Made by a program: the position numbers and the translations under genes
Part shown: piece after piece, positions 1-7,719 of the stretch
Position numbering within the stretch: the stretch's first letter is position 1
Layout of the letters: every line of letters begins with the position of its first letter
The notes under the pieces: model-generated
Seen by the model: only the letters and a program-made list of their open reading frames with translations
Told to the model about the DNA's origin: nothing
The model's database searches: none
Assembly: GCF_021172045.1 (NCBI RefSeq)
Contig: NZ_CP087164.1
Coordinates: 2,046,001-2,110,000 of the forward strand
Source of the DNA: Capillimicrobium parvum
GTDB lineage: Bacteria > Actinomycetota > Thermoleophilia > Solirubrobacterales > Solirubrobacteraceae
Length of the DNA: 64,000 bases
Direction: 5' to 3'

Positions 1-339
1 AGCCTCGCGGCTGACGACGTACACGCGGTCACGGAGTTCGTCGACGCTGATGTCCTGCTGGGCGAACAGGTCGGCCAACTCCGCCGAGGTCTGCTCGCCG
101 CTGATGAGGAACCAGCGCAGCGGCGGGACATCTCGGCCAAGGAACTGCTCACCCTTGATCGACGCGGCGATCATGGCGACCTCCACCGTGGTCTTCGAGC
201 CGCCCCGTGCTCCGCTGGTCATCTGCACGCGGTTGGCAGCGAGCCAGTCGCGAATCAGCCAGGGCGAGCGGCGCTCGGCCGGGTTGGTGAGCTGGCGGAG
301 GACTTCGATGCGGGTTACCTCCGCAAAAAGTGCCTGCAA
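1..339 (-). CDS. AAA-type ATPase fragment (RepA/AAA_25-like), runs off the left edge
   Basis: The minus-strand frame that leaves the window at base 1 reads as the N-terminal part of a P-loop ATPase. It has a short lead ending in a WLIRDWLAANR-type segment, a Walker A-like GARGGSKTTV (near bases 205-235), a FLGRD element, a hydrophobic strand WFLISGEQ and a DRVYVVSRE motif. This order matches the AAA_25/RepA-like ATPases of phages and plasmids, where the P-loop is usually GxxGxGKT; here the Gly before Lys is Ser. The frame is closed by a stop near base 410 and has no ATG. A TTG at 339 is the only ordinary start; a GGAGGT about 20 bases further in has no start codon behind it. It may be a 5'-truncated mobile-element remnant or a true gene with a TTG start. 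Confidence 0.55.
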   Translation of the reverse strand, partial: MQALFAEVTRIEVLRQLTNPAERRSPWLIRDWLAANRVQMTSGARGGSKTTVEVAMIAASIKGEQFLGRDVPPLRWFLISGEQTSAELADLFAQQDISVDELRDRVYVVSREA

Positions 340-649
340 ACACCAGGCTTTTTCGATTCTTCGTTCGCTAGACGACCGTCTCGCGCACGAAGCGCGCAGT
401 GGAGAAGCACATCAACGCCAGCTTCCTCAAGCTCAACCTCTCCCAATCTCCCACGGTCGATGAGGTCAGCCGGCGCGTGAAGGCTGCGCTCGTCCTCCTC
501 TCGGGGTCGAAGGCGCTTAGCACACATGCGGATGGGGAACGACGCACCCCTGAAAATCCTGGGGCGCGCCCCATCGCCGCCCATTCGCCGACCACCTACA
601 GTCGCAGTAACCCTGGCGCGAAGCGACGCATGACGGCACAGCCGGCGAT
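340..649. other. Gene-free stretch
   Basis: About 310 bases between the ATPase fragment and the receiver-domain gene. Several overlapping short frames exist on both strands, but none has a recognisable motif, a ribosome-binding site or the codon pattern of the neighbours. Base composition is less G+C-rich around 330-375. I see no hairpin strong enough to call a terminator. Confidence 0.5.
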
Positions 650-1024
650 GTGACCGTGGACGTGCGTGTCCTCACCGTCGATGACCAAGCGGTCTTCCGG
701 GGGCTCGCCCGCGGGGTGATCGACGCAACACCGGGTTTCGAGTCGGTCGGGGAGGCCGCCGGGGGCGCGGAGGCGCTGGAGGCCGTCGACCGGCTCGCGC
801 CGCAGCTCGTGCTGCTCGACGTGCGCATGCCGGGACTGGACGGACTGGAGGTGGCGCGACGGCTGCGTTTGACGCACCCGGACACGCTCGTCGTGCTGAT
901 CTCGATCGACGAACCGGCGGACCTGACCCCACCATCGCCGATCGTGCGAAGCGTGCCGCTCGTGCGAAAGCAGGACTTCGGCCCCCGGCTGCTGTCGCGT
1001 ATCTGGCGCGAGCATCGGGCGTGA
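650..1024 (+). CDS. Stand-alone response-regulator receiver domain
   Basis: A 124-residue protein that is only a CheY-like receiver domain. The acidic pair is D11-D12 (TVDDQ), the phospho-acceptor is D57 in LLDVRMPG, a Ser stands at the conserved Thr/Ser position (S85) and the switch Lys is K107 in VRKQDFGP. The loop between S85 and K107 is proline-rich and a little long. No DNA-binding or enzymatic output domain follows, so it should act through protein contacts, like NarL-type receivers that have lost their HTH. No kinase is adjacent. The start is a GTG at 650; another GTG two codons later is equally possible. The gene stands alone between degraded sequence and the minus-strand DUF6325 pair. 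Confidence 0.8.
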   Translation: MTVDVRVLTVDDQAVFRGLARGVIDATPGFESVGEAAGGAEALEAVDRLAPQLVLLDVRMPGLDGLEVARRLRLTHPDTLVVLISIDEPADLTPPSPIVRSVPLVRKQDFGPRLLSRIWREHRA

Positions 1025-1106
1025 GCCGCCCGGTGCGCGGCTTCGTTGCCCGCACGCCGGGCAGCAGTCTGGCCTGCGTCGCGGCCCTCCGGCGAGTGCG
1101 CGGTGC

Positions 1107-1274
1107 CTACCGGCCGAAACCGCGGTCATCGCGCCGATCGCCTCGGTCATCGCGGCGATCCGCTCGCCGGTCATGACCGTGTTTGACGACGGCCGCGGTA
1201 CCGACGACGGCTGCGGTTCTCGTGACCGGTCCGCCGATCAGGCCGCGTCTGCCTGCCCGTGGGCGCAGGGGCAT
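1107..1274 (-). CDS. Small basic protein downstream of DUF6325
   Basis: A 55-residue protein beginning MPLRPRAGRRG, with a small hydrophobic Ala/Val stretch (residues 20-31) and a tail of DRRDDRG-type repeats that is highly charged. The start at 1274 is chosen because AAGGAG lies six bases upstream. The N-terminus resembles that of the SHOCT protein at 28622-28903 (both begin MPL, then a basic patch and a TRTAA or ARTAA element), but here the SHOCT tail is replaced by the Arg/Asp repeat. It starts one base after the DUF6325 stop codon, so the two are surely co-transcribed. Function unknown; membrane association through the short hydrophobic segment is possible. Confidence 0.6.
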   Translation of the reverse strand: MPLRPRAGRRGLIGGPVTRTAAVVGTAAVVKHGHDRRADRRDDRGDRRDDRGFGR

Positions 1275-1275
1275 G

Positions 1276-1731
1276 TCATGCTCCTTCCGGTTCGGATTCG
1301 ATTGCGGCCAGCAGTGCCTGCGTCGGGATGCGCCCACTGGCGATCAGTTGGCCGCCCGACCGCCGTACCGCGGACCCGAACGGTCCGGCCCAGCGGTTCT
1401 CGTACACAAGCACCGCCGCAACGCTGCCGGGCTCGATCGCCAGGCCGACCGCTTCGATGTCCTCCTCGGCGAGCAGCATTGCGAGTTCGCTTTCGAGCCC
1501 GAGCAGCTCGCCCACTCTGCTCTCCTCGACCTCGTCCAGCTCCGCGGCCTCGACCGATCCATCGGCGTCCTTACGCAGGATCAGCAGATCCAGCACGCGC
1601 ACGAGCCCGCGGTCGACCAGCGCCGTCAGCTCTGCCGCCATCTCACCGGAGAAGTCGGCCTTGTCGGCCGGGAACTCGACCACCAGGTAGTCGACCGGCC
1701 CGAGAACGTCAAGCTCGCTTTCGCTCATCAT
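1276..1731 (-). CDS. DUF6325 family protein (copy 1)
   Basis: A 151-residue protein of the DUF6325 type found in actinobacteria. Visible family features are the opening LGPVDYLVVEFP, the central VDRGLVRVLDLLILRKDADG, the Glu/Asp-rich middle (about residues 65-95) and the closing block EPGSVAAVLVYENRWAGPF followed by a GGQLIASGRIP segment. A GAAAGG precedes the paired ATGs at 1731/1728; either may start the protein. It has exactly the same length as the paralog at 28929-29384 and, like it, is followed by a small MPL-type protein. The family is probably cytoplasmic and is often near stress proteins; no enzymatic residues are evident. No function should be assigned beyond membership. Confidence 0.8.
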   Translation of the reverse strand: MMSESELDVLGPVDYLVVEFPADKADFSGEMAAELTALVDRGLVRVLDLLILRKDADGSVEAAELDEVEESRVGELLGLESELAMLLAEEDIEAVGLAIEPGSVAAVLVYENRWAGPFGSAVRRSGGQLIASGRIPTQALLAAIESEPEGA

Positions 1732-2057
1732 CGCCTTTCGATCGGGCGCAACAGACGAACAGGTCCCCGGAATCACGGGATTGCCGAGGAGCAGGGCTGG
1801 ACGGTATGACTGTGGCTGGGGCGAAGTCATCATCCGATCGGGGTGAAGCCAGGATCGCAGCGAACGGACGCCCATCTCGTTCCATGCCGGTGTCCAGGAG
1901 CTGGAGCACTTCAGGGCCAGCGGCGCTGATGGGTCCCGGTCCGACATCTGGGACCCGCCGCAGCGCCATCGTCGTGATGATGTAGCCCTGCGGCTCACCT
2001 GTCGCCGGCGGCCGTTCACGGGTCGTGTCCGGCGGCGGTCCGAGGCCGCCTTGTCGA
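1732..2057. other. Gene-free stretch upstream of DUF6325 copy 1
   Basis: About 325 bases that must carry the promoter of the minus-strand DUF6325 pair. Frames continue through it on both strands but show no recognisable protein. It separates the DUF6325 pair from the broken glycine-zipper gene, which lies on the same strand and may once have belonged to the same stress-type cluster. No clear promoter hexamers were found. Confidence 0.4.
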
Positions 2058-2392
2058 TCAGGCTGCAGGAGCGCCTGCAGCCGCGGTCTGGAGGGCTTCG
2101 TCGGAGAGTTGGTGGGCCTCGGGCGTGCCGCCGATCTGGTTCACGAGATCGGAGATCGCGGGCGCGGTGTCGGAGTGGGCCAGCACGCCGACCGCTGCCT
2201 TGCCGGCGGTCAGTTCAACGGTGAGGCGCGCCTTGTCGGTATCGGTCAGCCCCAGGTTCTTGTGGTGAAGTGCCCCGGCAGCCGTGCCGCCGACAACACC
2301 GACACCCAGGACCGCCGGGCCCATGAGAAAGAGAGGACGCCCCCGATCGCGGCACCCTTGCCAGCGCCTCGCGCGCCCACTCGCACAATCAC
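2058..2392 (-). pseudogene. Frameshifted glycine-zipper/DUF1269-like small protein
   Basis: Two minus-strand frames join into one sensible protein. The first (GTG near 2392) reads VGARGAGKGAAIGGVLSF. The second, shifted by one base near 2325-2340, continues LMGPAVLGVGVVGGTAAGAL and then LGLTDTDKARLTVEL, a GKAAVGVLAHSD strand and a DEALQTAAAGAPAA end. Together they give the usual layout of DUF1269-like actinobacterial proteins: a glycine-zipper membrane hairpin followed by a soluble domain of the elongation LTD-(x)-ARL, AVGVL. The frame change equals loss of one base. The downstream part alone has an ATG at 2324 and could still be translated as 88 residues, but it would lack the first half of the zipper. 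A sequencing error would look the same. Confidence 0.55.
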
Positions 2393-2532
2393 AGATCGAA
2401 GAGCTTCGCTCGTCGGACGCCGACTGACGAGATCACCCGATCCGGATGAAGATGCCCCGTCGCGTGCGCGCGACGCTGGGCCACTGGATTACGGGTACAT
2501 CCAACACGTCGCGCCGTCGCCACCGCGCGAGG

Positions 2533-2553
2533 AGCGCCCTTCGGGCGGGCGCT
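2533..2553 (+). terminator. Terminator-like hairpin
   Basis: A perfect seven-base-pair stem AGCGCCC/GGGCGCT with a seven-base loop, followed by TTCTTC on the plus strand. It lies just upstream of the broken membrane-protein gene. It could end a plus-strand transcript from the degraded sequence to its left. The U-run is weak, so the call is tentative. Confidence 0.3.
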
Positions 2554-2582
2554 TCTTCGGCTGGTCCTTCGTCGCCTCGTCG

Positions 2583-2830
2583 ATGTTCTGGCCGCGCATC
2601 TTCATCCTCGCGCGGTGGATCTTCGGCAGCCAGCTCGGACGGGCCTTCGACTCCTGGGTCATTCCGGCGATCGGCTCTTCATCCTGCCGTGGACGACGGT
2701 GGCATACGCGTTCATGTGGAGCATCTCGTCGGACACGGTGTCGGGTACCGAGTGGATCGTCGTCGCGTTGGCGTTCGCGCTCGTCGCCGACCTCCTGACC
2801 TGGCTGACCTGCGTGGCTCTGCGTCGCTGA
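2583..2830 (+). pseudogene. Frameshifted small membrane protein
   Basis: The first frame starts at ATG 2583 and reads MFWPRIFILARWIFGSQLG, then AFDSWVIPAIG. A second frame, one base out of register from about 2672-2690, continues LFILPWTTVAYAFMW, SGTEWIVVALAFALVADLLTW and stops at 2830. Joined, they form a three-helix membrane protein of about 80 residues of a type common in actinobacteria (a FWP-R-WIF helix, an LPWTT-Y helix, a ...DW/EW..ALALLADL helix). The second frame alone would start inside the protein, so the gene as written is broken. It is the second one-base frame change within 700 bases; either this island is decaying or the local assembly has indel errors. Confidence 0.55.
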
Positions 2831-2873
2831 ACGCAGCGCCGTCCATGTTGCGGCTGACGCCCCGACTCGGGGG

Positions 2874-3545
2874 TCAGCCGGTCAGCCCGGCGATGCCGTT
2901 GCGCAGCAGCGCGGCGGCGAGCAGCAGGACGATGATCGCGGCGACCGTCCGCGCGTGCCGCTCCAGCCAGCCGCGGAAGGACTCGAGCGTGCGCTTCGCG
3001 GTGTTCGGCACCACGGCCAGCATCACGAGCGCGAGTGCGAGCGGCAGCAGAGCCACCACCGTGAATCCCACCCACTGGGCGATGTACTCGGTGGCGCTCG
3101 GGTCGGTCTCGGAGATCGTCTTCAGCGCGATCGGAATGAACCCGCCCGGGTTGGCGAGCGTCGCGCCCGCGCCGACGATCGCGATCGCCGGCGACGAGGC
3201 GACTTTGCCGATCTGCTCGATCATTCCGTTCATCCGCGCCTGGTTCACGGGTCGCCGGAGGACCTTGATGACATAGGCCACCAGGAGGACGGCCGCGACG
3301 ATGTCGACGATCGCGACCCACGTCTTCGGCGTGGAGGGCTCGGAGGAGGCGGCGGCGTCCCCGATCACGAAGGCCGCCACGATGCCGACCGCCAGCGTCG
3401 CACCAAACGCCCCGAGGTAGAACCACGCACCCGTACGCAGCGGCCGGTCGCCGAGCACGAGCGCGAACACGCTGAACGACAGCGTCGTCGGCGACACCAT
3501 CGCCGCGAGCGCCACGAGCACGAGCTCGGTGTCGGTCCACCCCAT
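2874..3545 (-). CDS. GAP family (Sap/LysE-like) membrane protein
   Basis: A 223-residue integral membrane protein with about six hydrophobic segments. The N-terminal VLVALAAMVSPTTLSFSVFAL, with Pro-Thr-Thr in the first helix, and the paired Pro/Gly motif in the fourth helix (LANPGGFIPIALKTI) match the GAP family (peptidoglycolipid-addressing or sulfolipid-addressing protein, LysE superfamily) of mycobacteria and relatives. Members are thought to export or localise lipids, or small molecules in the case of LysE. The length is normal. The start is the ATG at 3545. It is isolated: decayed sequence on one side and the broken membrane gene on the other strand. The substrate cannot be read from sequence. 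Confidence 0.8.
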   Translation of the reverse strand: MGWTDTELVLVALAAMVSPTTLSFSVFALVLGDRPLRTGAWFYLGAFGATLAVGIVAAFVIGDAAASSEPSTPKTWVAIVDIVAAVLLVAYVIKVLRRPVNQARMNGMIEQIGKVASSPAIAIVGAGATLANPGGFIPIALKTISETDPSATEYIAQWVGFTVVALLPLALALVMLAVVPNTAKRTLESFRGWLERHARTVAAIIVLLLAAALLRNGIAGLTG

Positions 3546-4250
3546 GCCTACGTGCCGGGACGAGCCTGGCGGCCGGCCTGCCGTACCCGCACCGAAGGCG
3601 AGCGCCGACTCATCGGGGCTGAGGCGGGTCGCCCGCTCGTGACGTGCCGCTGCTCTCGATCCGCTCGAGGGCGCCGAGCAGCTGACCTTCGAACTCGGCG
3701 CCGGGGGCGACGCGACAAGCGTGGAGCTGGACGTTCGGCCTCATGCGAACAGCCTCGCACGGATGGGCCGCTCCTGCCTCATCCACATGGGATGACCTTC
3801 GTCGCTGATCGCGCAGCCGTTCAGCACGATGAGCCGCAGCGGGACCGATGACCCGGTAGCGGGCACATCGAAGAGCCGGCTGCGCGATTCCGTCGGCGAA
3901 GCGGCCGCCCTCGAGTGCGCGGTGGCCCACGAACAGCATCGTGGCCACCGGCGTGGCGCGCCGCGACGATGCCCCGGACCGGCCTCCGCCCGGCGGACGG
4001 GGGAGGCGGTGCCGGAACCGTGCGCGCGTACCGCGAGGCGATGCGCCGGTTCGCCGAGCTCGGGCATCGGGAGCGGGCGCTCAGCTGACGCGCGACGGCG
4101 GGCGGCGTCCAACCGCGGAGAGGACGCGTCGCGCGGCGCGAGAGCTACAGGCCGCGCGTGTCGACGCGGGAGGCGCTGACATCAGCCTCCCGCTGTGCGC
4201 CGGCATGGCTCGGGTCGTGTCGGTGTGATGGCATGGGGGACACCTCTTCG
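3546..4250. other. Decayed stretch without an intact gene
   Basis: About 700 bases without a convincing gene. On the minus strand, 3741-3948 carries two pieces in different frames that could join: TMLFVGHRALEGGRFADGIAQ and then LFDVPATGSSVPLRLIVLNGC, ending ISDEGHP. The GHRALEGG and LIVLNGC elements resemble the core of CHAT protease domains (VGHG and VVLNAC strands), so this may be a CHAT remnant. On the plus strand a 39-codon frame (3969-4088) ends YREAMRRFAELGHRERALS, a natural-looking helix with no known family. A run of minus-strand Arg/Ala-rich frames beyond 4000 looks like antisense noise. Confidence 0.3.
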
Positions 4251-5492
4251 TCAGCTGTCGGGCGTGGTACGGACCCTCGACGGTGAGACCAGGGGCGGTG
4301 CGGGGTTGTGGTGCTGGGCGGCGACGCCGCGCTCGAGCACCTCGTCGGCTGCCGCCTCGCTGAGCCCGGCCTCCAGCAGGAGGGCGCGCGAGTGCGCGCC
4401 GAGCGCAGGGACGTCGCCCATCGGTGCCTCGAAGTCCTGGAATGTCGCCGGCGGCAGAAGCGCGTCGATCCGGGCGAACTCGGTCCCGATCGAGCGCCAG
4501 CGCTCGCGCGCTCGGAGCTGGGGGTGCTCGACGACCTCGGCAAGCTGCTTGACCTGGGCGGCGGGGACTCCTGCGCTTGCCAGTCGGGCATCGAGCTCGG
4601 CGGTCGTCCACTCCCGGGTGCGCCGCGCGACCTCGGCGTCGCACTCGGCACGGTTGCTGACCCGCTGGACGTTCGTGGCGAAGCGTTCGTCACACGCAAG
4701 CTCGGGTGAGTCGAAGACCTCGGTGACGAGGTCCCGCCACCCGCGGTCGCTCTGGACGCCGATGAGCATCTGCCCGTCGCGGGTCGGGTAGGTGTCGTAG
4801 GGGGCGATGGACGCGTGACCTACCCCCATGCGCGGCGGCTGTCGCCCGGTGTGCAGCTGGGTGTACAAGGCATGGCCCATCCACTCGATCGTTGCGTCCA
4901 GCATCGAGACCTCGATGGTCGCGCCCTCCCCGGTCCTGGCGCGGCGCAGGAGCGCCGCGAGCACCGACTGGGCGCAGTACATGCCGGCCGCGATGTCGGC
5001 GGTCGGGATACCGGTCTTCACCGGCTCGTCGGTGGTGCCGGTGATCGAGATCAGGCCGGCCTCGGCCTGGATGAGCATGTCGTAGGCCTTGCGCTGGGCC
5101 ATCGGGCCAACGCTGCCGTAGCCGGACAGGTCGACCACGACCAGGCCGGGGTTGTCCGCACGGAGGGCCTCGGCGTCGAGGCCGAGACGCGATGCCGCTC
5201 CGGGCGCGAGGTTCTGGACGAACACGTCCGCCTGGCTGATGAGTCGCCGGACGACGTGGATGCCGTCCGGAGACTTGAGGTCGATCGCCAGCGATTCCTT
5301 GCCGCGGTTGAGCCAGACGAAGTGCGCCCCCGTGCCTTCGACCACGTGGTCGTACCCCCGCGCGAGGTCGCCATCCCCGGGTCGCTCGACCTTGATCACC
5401 CGCGCGCCGAGGTCGCAGAGGTTGCGGGTCGCGAGCGGCACCGCGACCGCCTGTTCCAGAGCGACCACCGTGTGGCCCTCGAGGGGCAGCAT
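4251..5492 (-). CDS. CaiB/BaiF CoA-transferase family III protein
   Basis: A 413-residue class III CoA-transferase. Family marks are EQAVAVPLATRNLCDLGARVIKVERP at the N-terminus, LNRGKESLAIDLK, VFVQNLAPGA, DLSGYG and the segment TADIAAGMY, in which the Asp (about residue 166) is the expected acyl-anhydride nucleophile. The small domain ends with EHPQLRARERW. These enzymes move CoA between carboxylic acids, often to activate a substrate for beta-oxidation. The start ATG at 5492 overlaps the stop of the upstream acyl-CoA dehydrogenase (TGATG), so the two are translationally coupled. The pairing implies that the transferase makes the acyl-CoA that the dehydrogenase oxidises. The C-terminal 25 residues are Pro/Arg-rich and poorly conserved. 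Confidence 0.9.
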   Translation of the reverse strand: MLPLEGHTVVALEQAVAVPLATRNLCDLGARVIKVERPGDGDLARGYDHVVEGTGAHFVWLNRGKESLAIDLKSPDGIHVVRRLISQADVFVQNLAPGAASRLGLDAEALRADNPGLVVVDLSGYGSVGPMAQRKAYDMLIQAEAGLISITGTTDEPVKTGIPTADIAAGMYCAQSVLAALLRRARTGEGATIEVSMLDATIEWMGHALYTQLHTGRQPPRMGVGHASIAPYDTYPTRDGQMLIGVQSDRGWRDLVTEVFDSPELACDERFATNVQRVSNRAECDAEVARRTREWTTAELDARLASAGVPAAQVKQLAEVVEHPQLRARERWRSIGTEFARIDALLPPATFQDFEAPMGDVPALGAHSRALLLEAGLSEAAADEVLERGVAAQHHNPAPPLVSPSRVRTTPDS

Positions 5493-6670
5493 CACGCGCC
5501 GTCGGATCGCGCGGCCTTCACGAGCGCGCCGCCGATGATCAGCCGCTGGATCTCGCTCGTGCCCTCGTAGAGACGCAGCAGGCGGACGTCGCGGTAGAGG
5601 CGCTCCACCGGAACCTCGCGCATGTAGCCCGATCCGCCGTGCACCTGCACCGCGAGGTCAGCCGCCCGCCCGGCCATCTCGGTGCAGAACAGCTTCGCGG
5701 TGCTCGGCATGACGCGCCGGTCCTCGCCGGTGACGTAGCGGCGTGCGGCGTCGCGCACCAGCGCGCGACCGGCGTCGAGCCCGACCCTCTGGTCGGCCAG
5801 CATCGCCTGCACCAGCTGGAAGTCCCCGATCGGGGTGCCGCCCTGCGTCGCCGACGCGGCGTACGACACCGACTCGTCGAGCGCACGCTGGGCGCAGCCG
5901 ACCGCGAGCGCGGCGACGTGGACCCGTCCGCGTGCCAGCGACGTCATCGCGGCCCGGTAGCCGACCGCCGCTTCTTCTCCGACGAGCGCCTCGGGGCCGA
6001 CGCGCACTCCATGGAGGAAGACCTCCGCGGTGCCCGAGCCCGCATGGCCCATCTTGGCGTCCTTGCCGCCGACCTCGACCCCCGCCGCATCGGCGGGTAC
6101 GAGGAACACGGCGATACCCGGACCCGTCTCCTGTGCGGGGCGGAGCCGCGCGAAGACGACGAAGAGGCCGGCGTCGGGTGCGTTGGTGACGAACTGCTTG
6201 GACCCGTCGATCACCCAGCCGTCGCCGTCCACGGTGGCCGTCGTGCGCAGCCCGGCGGGGTTCGACCCGGCGCCGGGCTCGGTCAGGGCGAAGGACGCCA
6301 CGACCTCCCCCGAGGCGATGCCCGGCAGCCACCGCGCCTTCTGCTCCTCGGTGCCGAAACCGACGAGCACCTGTCCGGCGATGCCGTTGTTGGTGCCGAA
6401 CATGGAGCGAACGGCGAGCGAGGTGTAGCCGAACTGCATGGCGAGCTCGACGTCCTGGACGAGATCCAGGCCGCCCCCGCCCCACTCCTGGGGGATCGCG
6501 TAGCCGAACAGGCCCATGTCGGCGATCTGCGCCCGCAGGTCGCCCGGGATCGCGTCGGACTGCATGATCTCGAGCTCTCGGGGGACGACCCGGGTCCGCA
6601 CGAACTCGGACACCTGCCTGAGGACGTCAGCGAAGACGTCGTCGGGGACGTCGGGGTTGCCGGTGTACAT
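5492..6670 (-). CDS. Acyl-CoA dehydrogenase
   Basis: A 392-residue flavoprotein. It shows the N-terminal helical domain (DMGLFGYAIPQEWGGGG), the beta-domain flavin motifs FALTEPGAGSNPAG and WVIDGSKQFVTNA, and the C-terminal QVHGGSGYMREVPVERLYRDVR. The catalytic base is the Glu of LYEGTSEIQ (about residue 369). It oxidises an acyl-CoA to the enoyl-CoA, passing electrons to ETF. The ATG at 6670 (MYTGNPDV) is chosen because it gives the normal family length; upstream in-frame codons run into the LysR promoter region. It heads the minus-strand pair with the CoA-transferase and is divergent from a LysR regulator, which probably controls it. Chain length of the substrate is unknown. Confidence 0.92.
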   Translation of the reverse strand: MYTGNPDVPDDVFADVLRQVSEFVRTRVVPRELEIMQSDAIPGDLRAQIADMGLFGYAIPQEWGGGGLDLVQDVELAMQFGYTSLAVRSMFGTNNGIAGQVLVGFGTEEQKARWLPGIASGEVVASFALTEPGAGSNPAGLRTTATVDGDGWVIDGSKQFVTNAPDAGLFVVFARLRPAQETGPGIAVFLVPADAAGVEVGGKDAKMGHAGSGTAEVFLHGVRVGPEALVGEEAAVGYRAAMTSLARGRVHVAALAVGCAQRALDESVSYAASATQGGTPIGDFQLVQAMLADQRVGLDAGRALVRDAARRYVTGEDRRVMPSTAKLFCTEMAGRAADLAVQVHGGSGYMREVPVERLYRDVRLLRLYEGTSEIQRLIIGGALVKAARSDGA

Positions 6671-6689
6671 GGCTCCACTCTGGGTCACC

Positions 6690-6736
6690 ACATTGAGTTC
6701 AGTCCAATACAAAGTGGGTCCGTCTGTAATACTGAA
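6690..6736. promoter_or_regulatory. Divergent promoter/operator between acyl-CoA dehydrogenase and LysR
   Basis: The gap between the divergent genes is unusually A+T-rich for this genome. It contains an interrupted inverted repeat: GTTCAGTCCAATAC on the left and GTAATACTGAAT on the right, whose outer TTCAGT/ACTGAA arms pair exactly and whose inner parts are similar. LysR regulators usually bind such interrupted palindromes upstream of a divergent target, so this is the likely regulator site. Confidence 0.45.
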
Positions 6737-6774
6737 TGGGCATATATCTGGTGAGGCGTACTGGAGGTCGTGAC

Positions 6775-7674
6775 GTGGACGTCGGACAGCTGCGGTCCTT
6801 CCTCGCGGTGGCGGAGGAGCTGCATTTCGGGCGAGCAGCCGAGCGGTTGCACATGGCACAGCCGCCGCTGAGCCGGACCATCAAGCAGCTCGAGCGGGAG
6901 CTCGGCACCACCCTGTTCGACCGCAACACCCGGCGGGTCCATCTGACGGCGAGCGGTCGGGCTTTGCTCGGGCCGGCGGCCGAGGTGCTCGACGCGACCC
7001 GGCGGGCCCAGGCGGCCGTGAGGTCCGCGGCCGAGGGGGAGAGCGGCGTCGTCCGGATCTCGTTCGCGGGAATCTCGACGTATCGGCTGGTGGCGCGCCT
7101 GGCCCGGGCGGTGCGGTCCGAGCGTCCCGGGATCCAGCTCGAGCTCTCGAGCCAGCAGTTCGCGCAGCCGGCGTTGAAGAAGCTCCAGCAGGGTGACACC
7201 GACCTGGCGCTGGGACGCTGGGACGTCGTGCCCGCAGACCTCGAGGCCGAGGTGGTGATGACCGATTCCCTCGTGCTCGCCCTTCCCGACACCCACCCGC
7301 TCGCCCGCAGCACGACGGTGGCGGTCGCCGACCTCGCGGGCGAGCAGTTCGTCTCGCTGTCGCCGCTCGAGGGCGCGGTCCTGCCGGAGCGGCTTCGCCG
7401 GTTGGCCGGCGACAGCGGGTTCTTGCCCGACATCGTCCAGATCGCGCCGGACACGCAGACCGCGTTGGCGCTGGTGGGCGCCGAGGCGGGTTGTCACCTC
7501 ACCCTGGCTTCCGTCGCCGCGAACGACAACGATCCACACATCAGCTTCGTCCCGGTCGCAGACGAGGCGCCGGATGTGCACCTGCGCATGGCGTGGCGTC
7601 GCACCGAGACCGATCCCGCACTGCACGCGGTGCGACGCCAGGTGGCCGCCTGGGATTGCTCGACCGACGGGTGA
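6775..7674 (+). CDS. LysR-type transcriptional regulator
   Basis: A 299-residue LTTR. Residues 1-60 form the winged HTH, with the typical LRSFLAVAEELHFGRAAERL and QPPLSRTIKQLERELGTTLFDR sequence. A linker helix and a periplasmic-binding-like effector domain follow (VRISFAG, LALGRWDVVPADLEAE). The start GTG at 6775 (MDVGQLRSF) has GGAGGT six bases upstream; an earlier ATG at 6736 would add an untypical tail. It is transcribed away from the acyl-CoA dehydrogenase/CoA-transferase pair. The shared intergenic region carries a split palindrome, so it probably activates that pair in response to a pathway acid or CoA ester and limits its own expression. Confidence 0.92.
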   Translation: MDVGQLRSFLAVAEELHFGRAAERLHMAQPPLSRTIKQLERELGTTLFDRNTRRVHLTASGRALLGPAAEVLDATRRAQAAVRSAAEGESGVVRISFAGISTYRLVARLARAVRSERPGIQLELSSQQFAQPALKKLQQGDTDLALGRWDVVPADLEAEVVMTDSLVLALPDTHPLARSTTVAVADLAGEQFVSLSPLEGAVLPERLRRLAGDSGFLPDIVQIAPDTQTALALVGAEAGCHLTLASVAANDNDPHISFVPVADEAPDVHLRMAWRRTETDPALHAVRRQVAAWDCSTDG

Positions 7675-7719
7675 GGGGCTCCTACTGCCGTGCCGTCCGC
7701 AGGCCGGCGCGGCCGCTGC

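Noticed and set aside
2446-3276. Plus-strand frame of 276 codons
   Set aside because: It runs through the broken membrane gene in another frame and then antisense to the GAP-family gene. No domain is visible.
3969-4088. 39-codon plus-strand frame ending in a natural helix
   Set aside because: Too short, without a ribosome-binding site or a family. It is mentioned in the decayed-stretch entry only.
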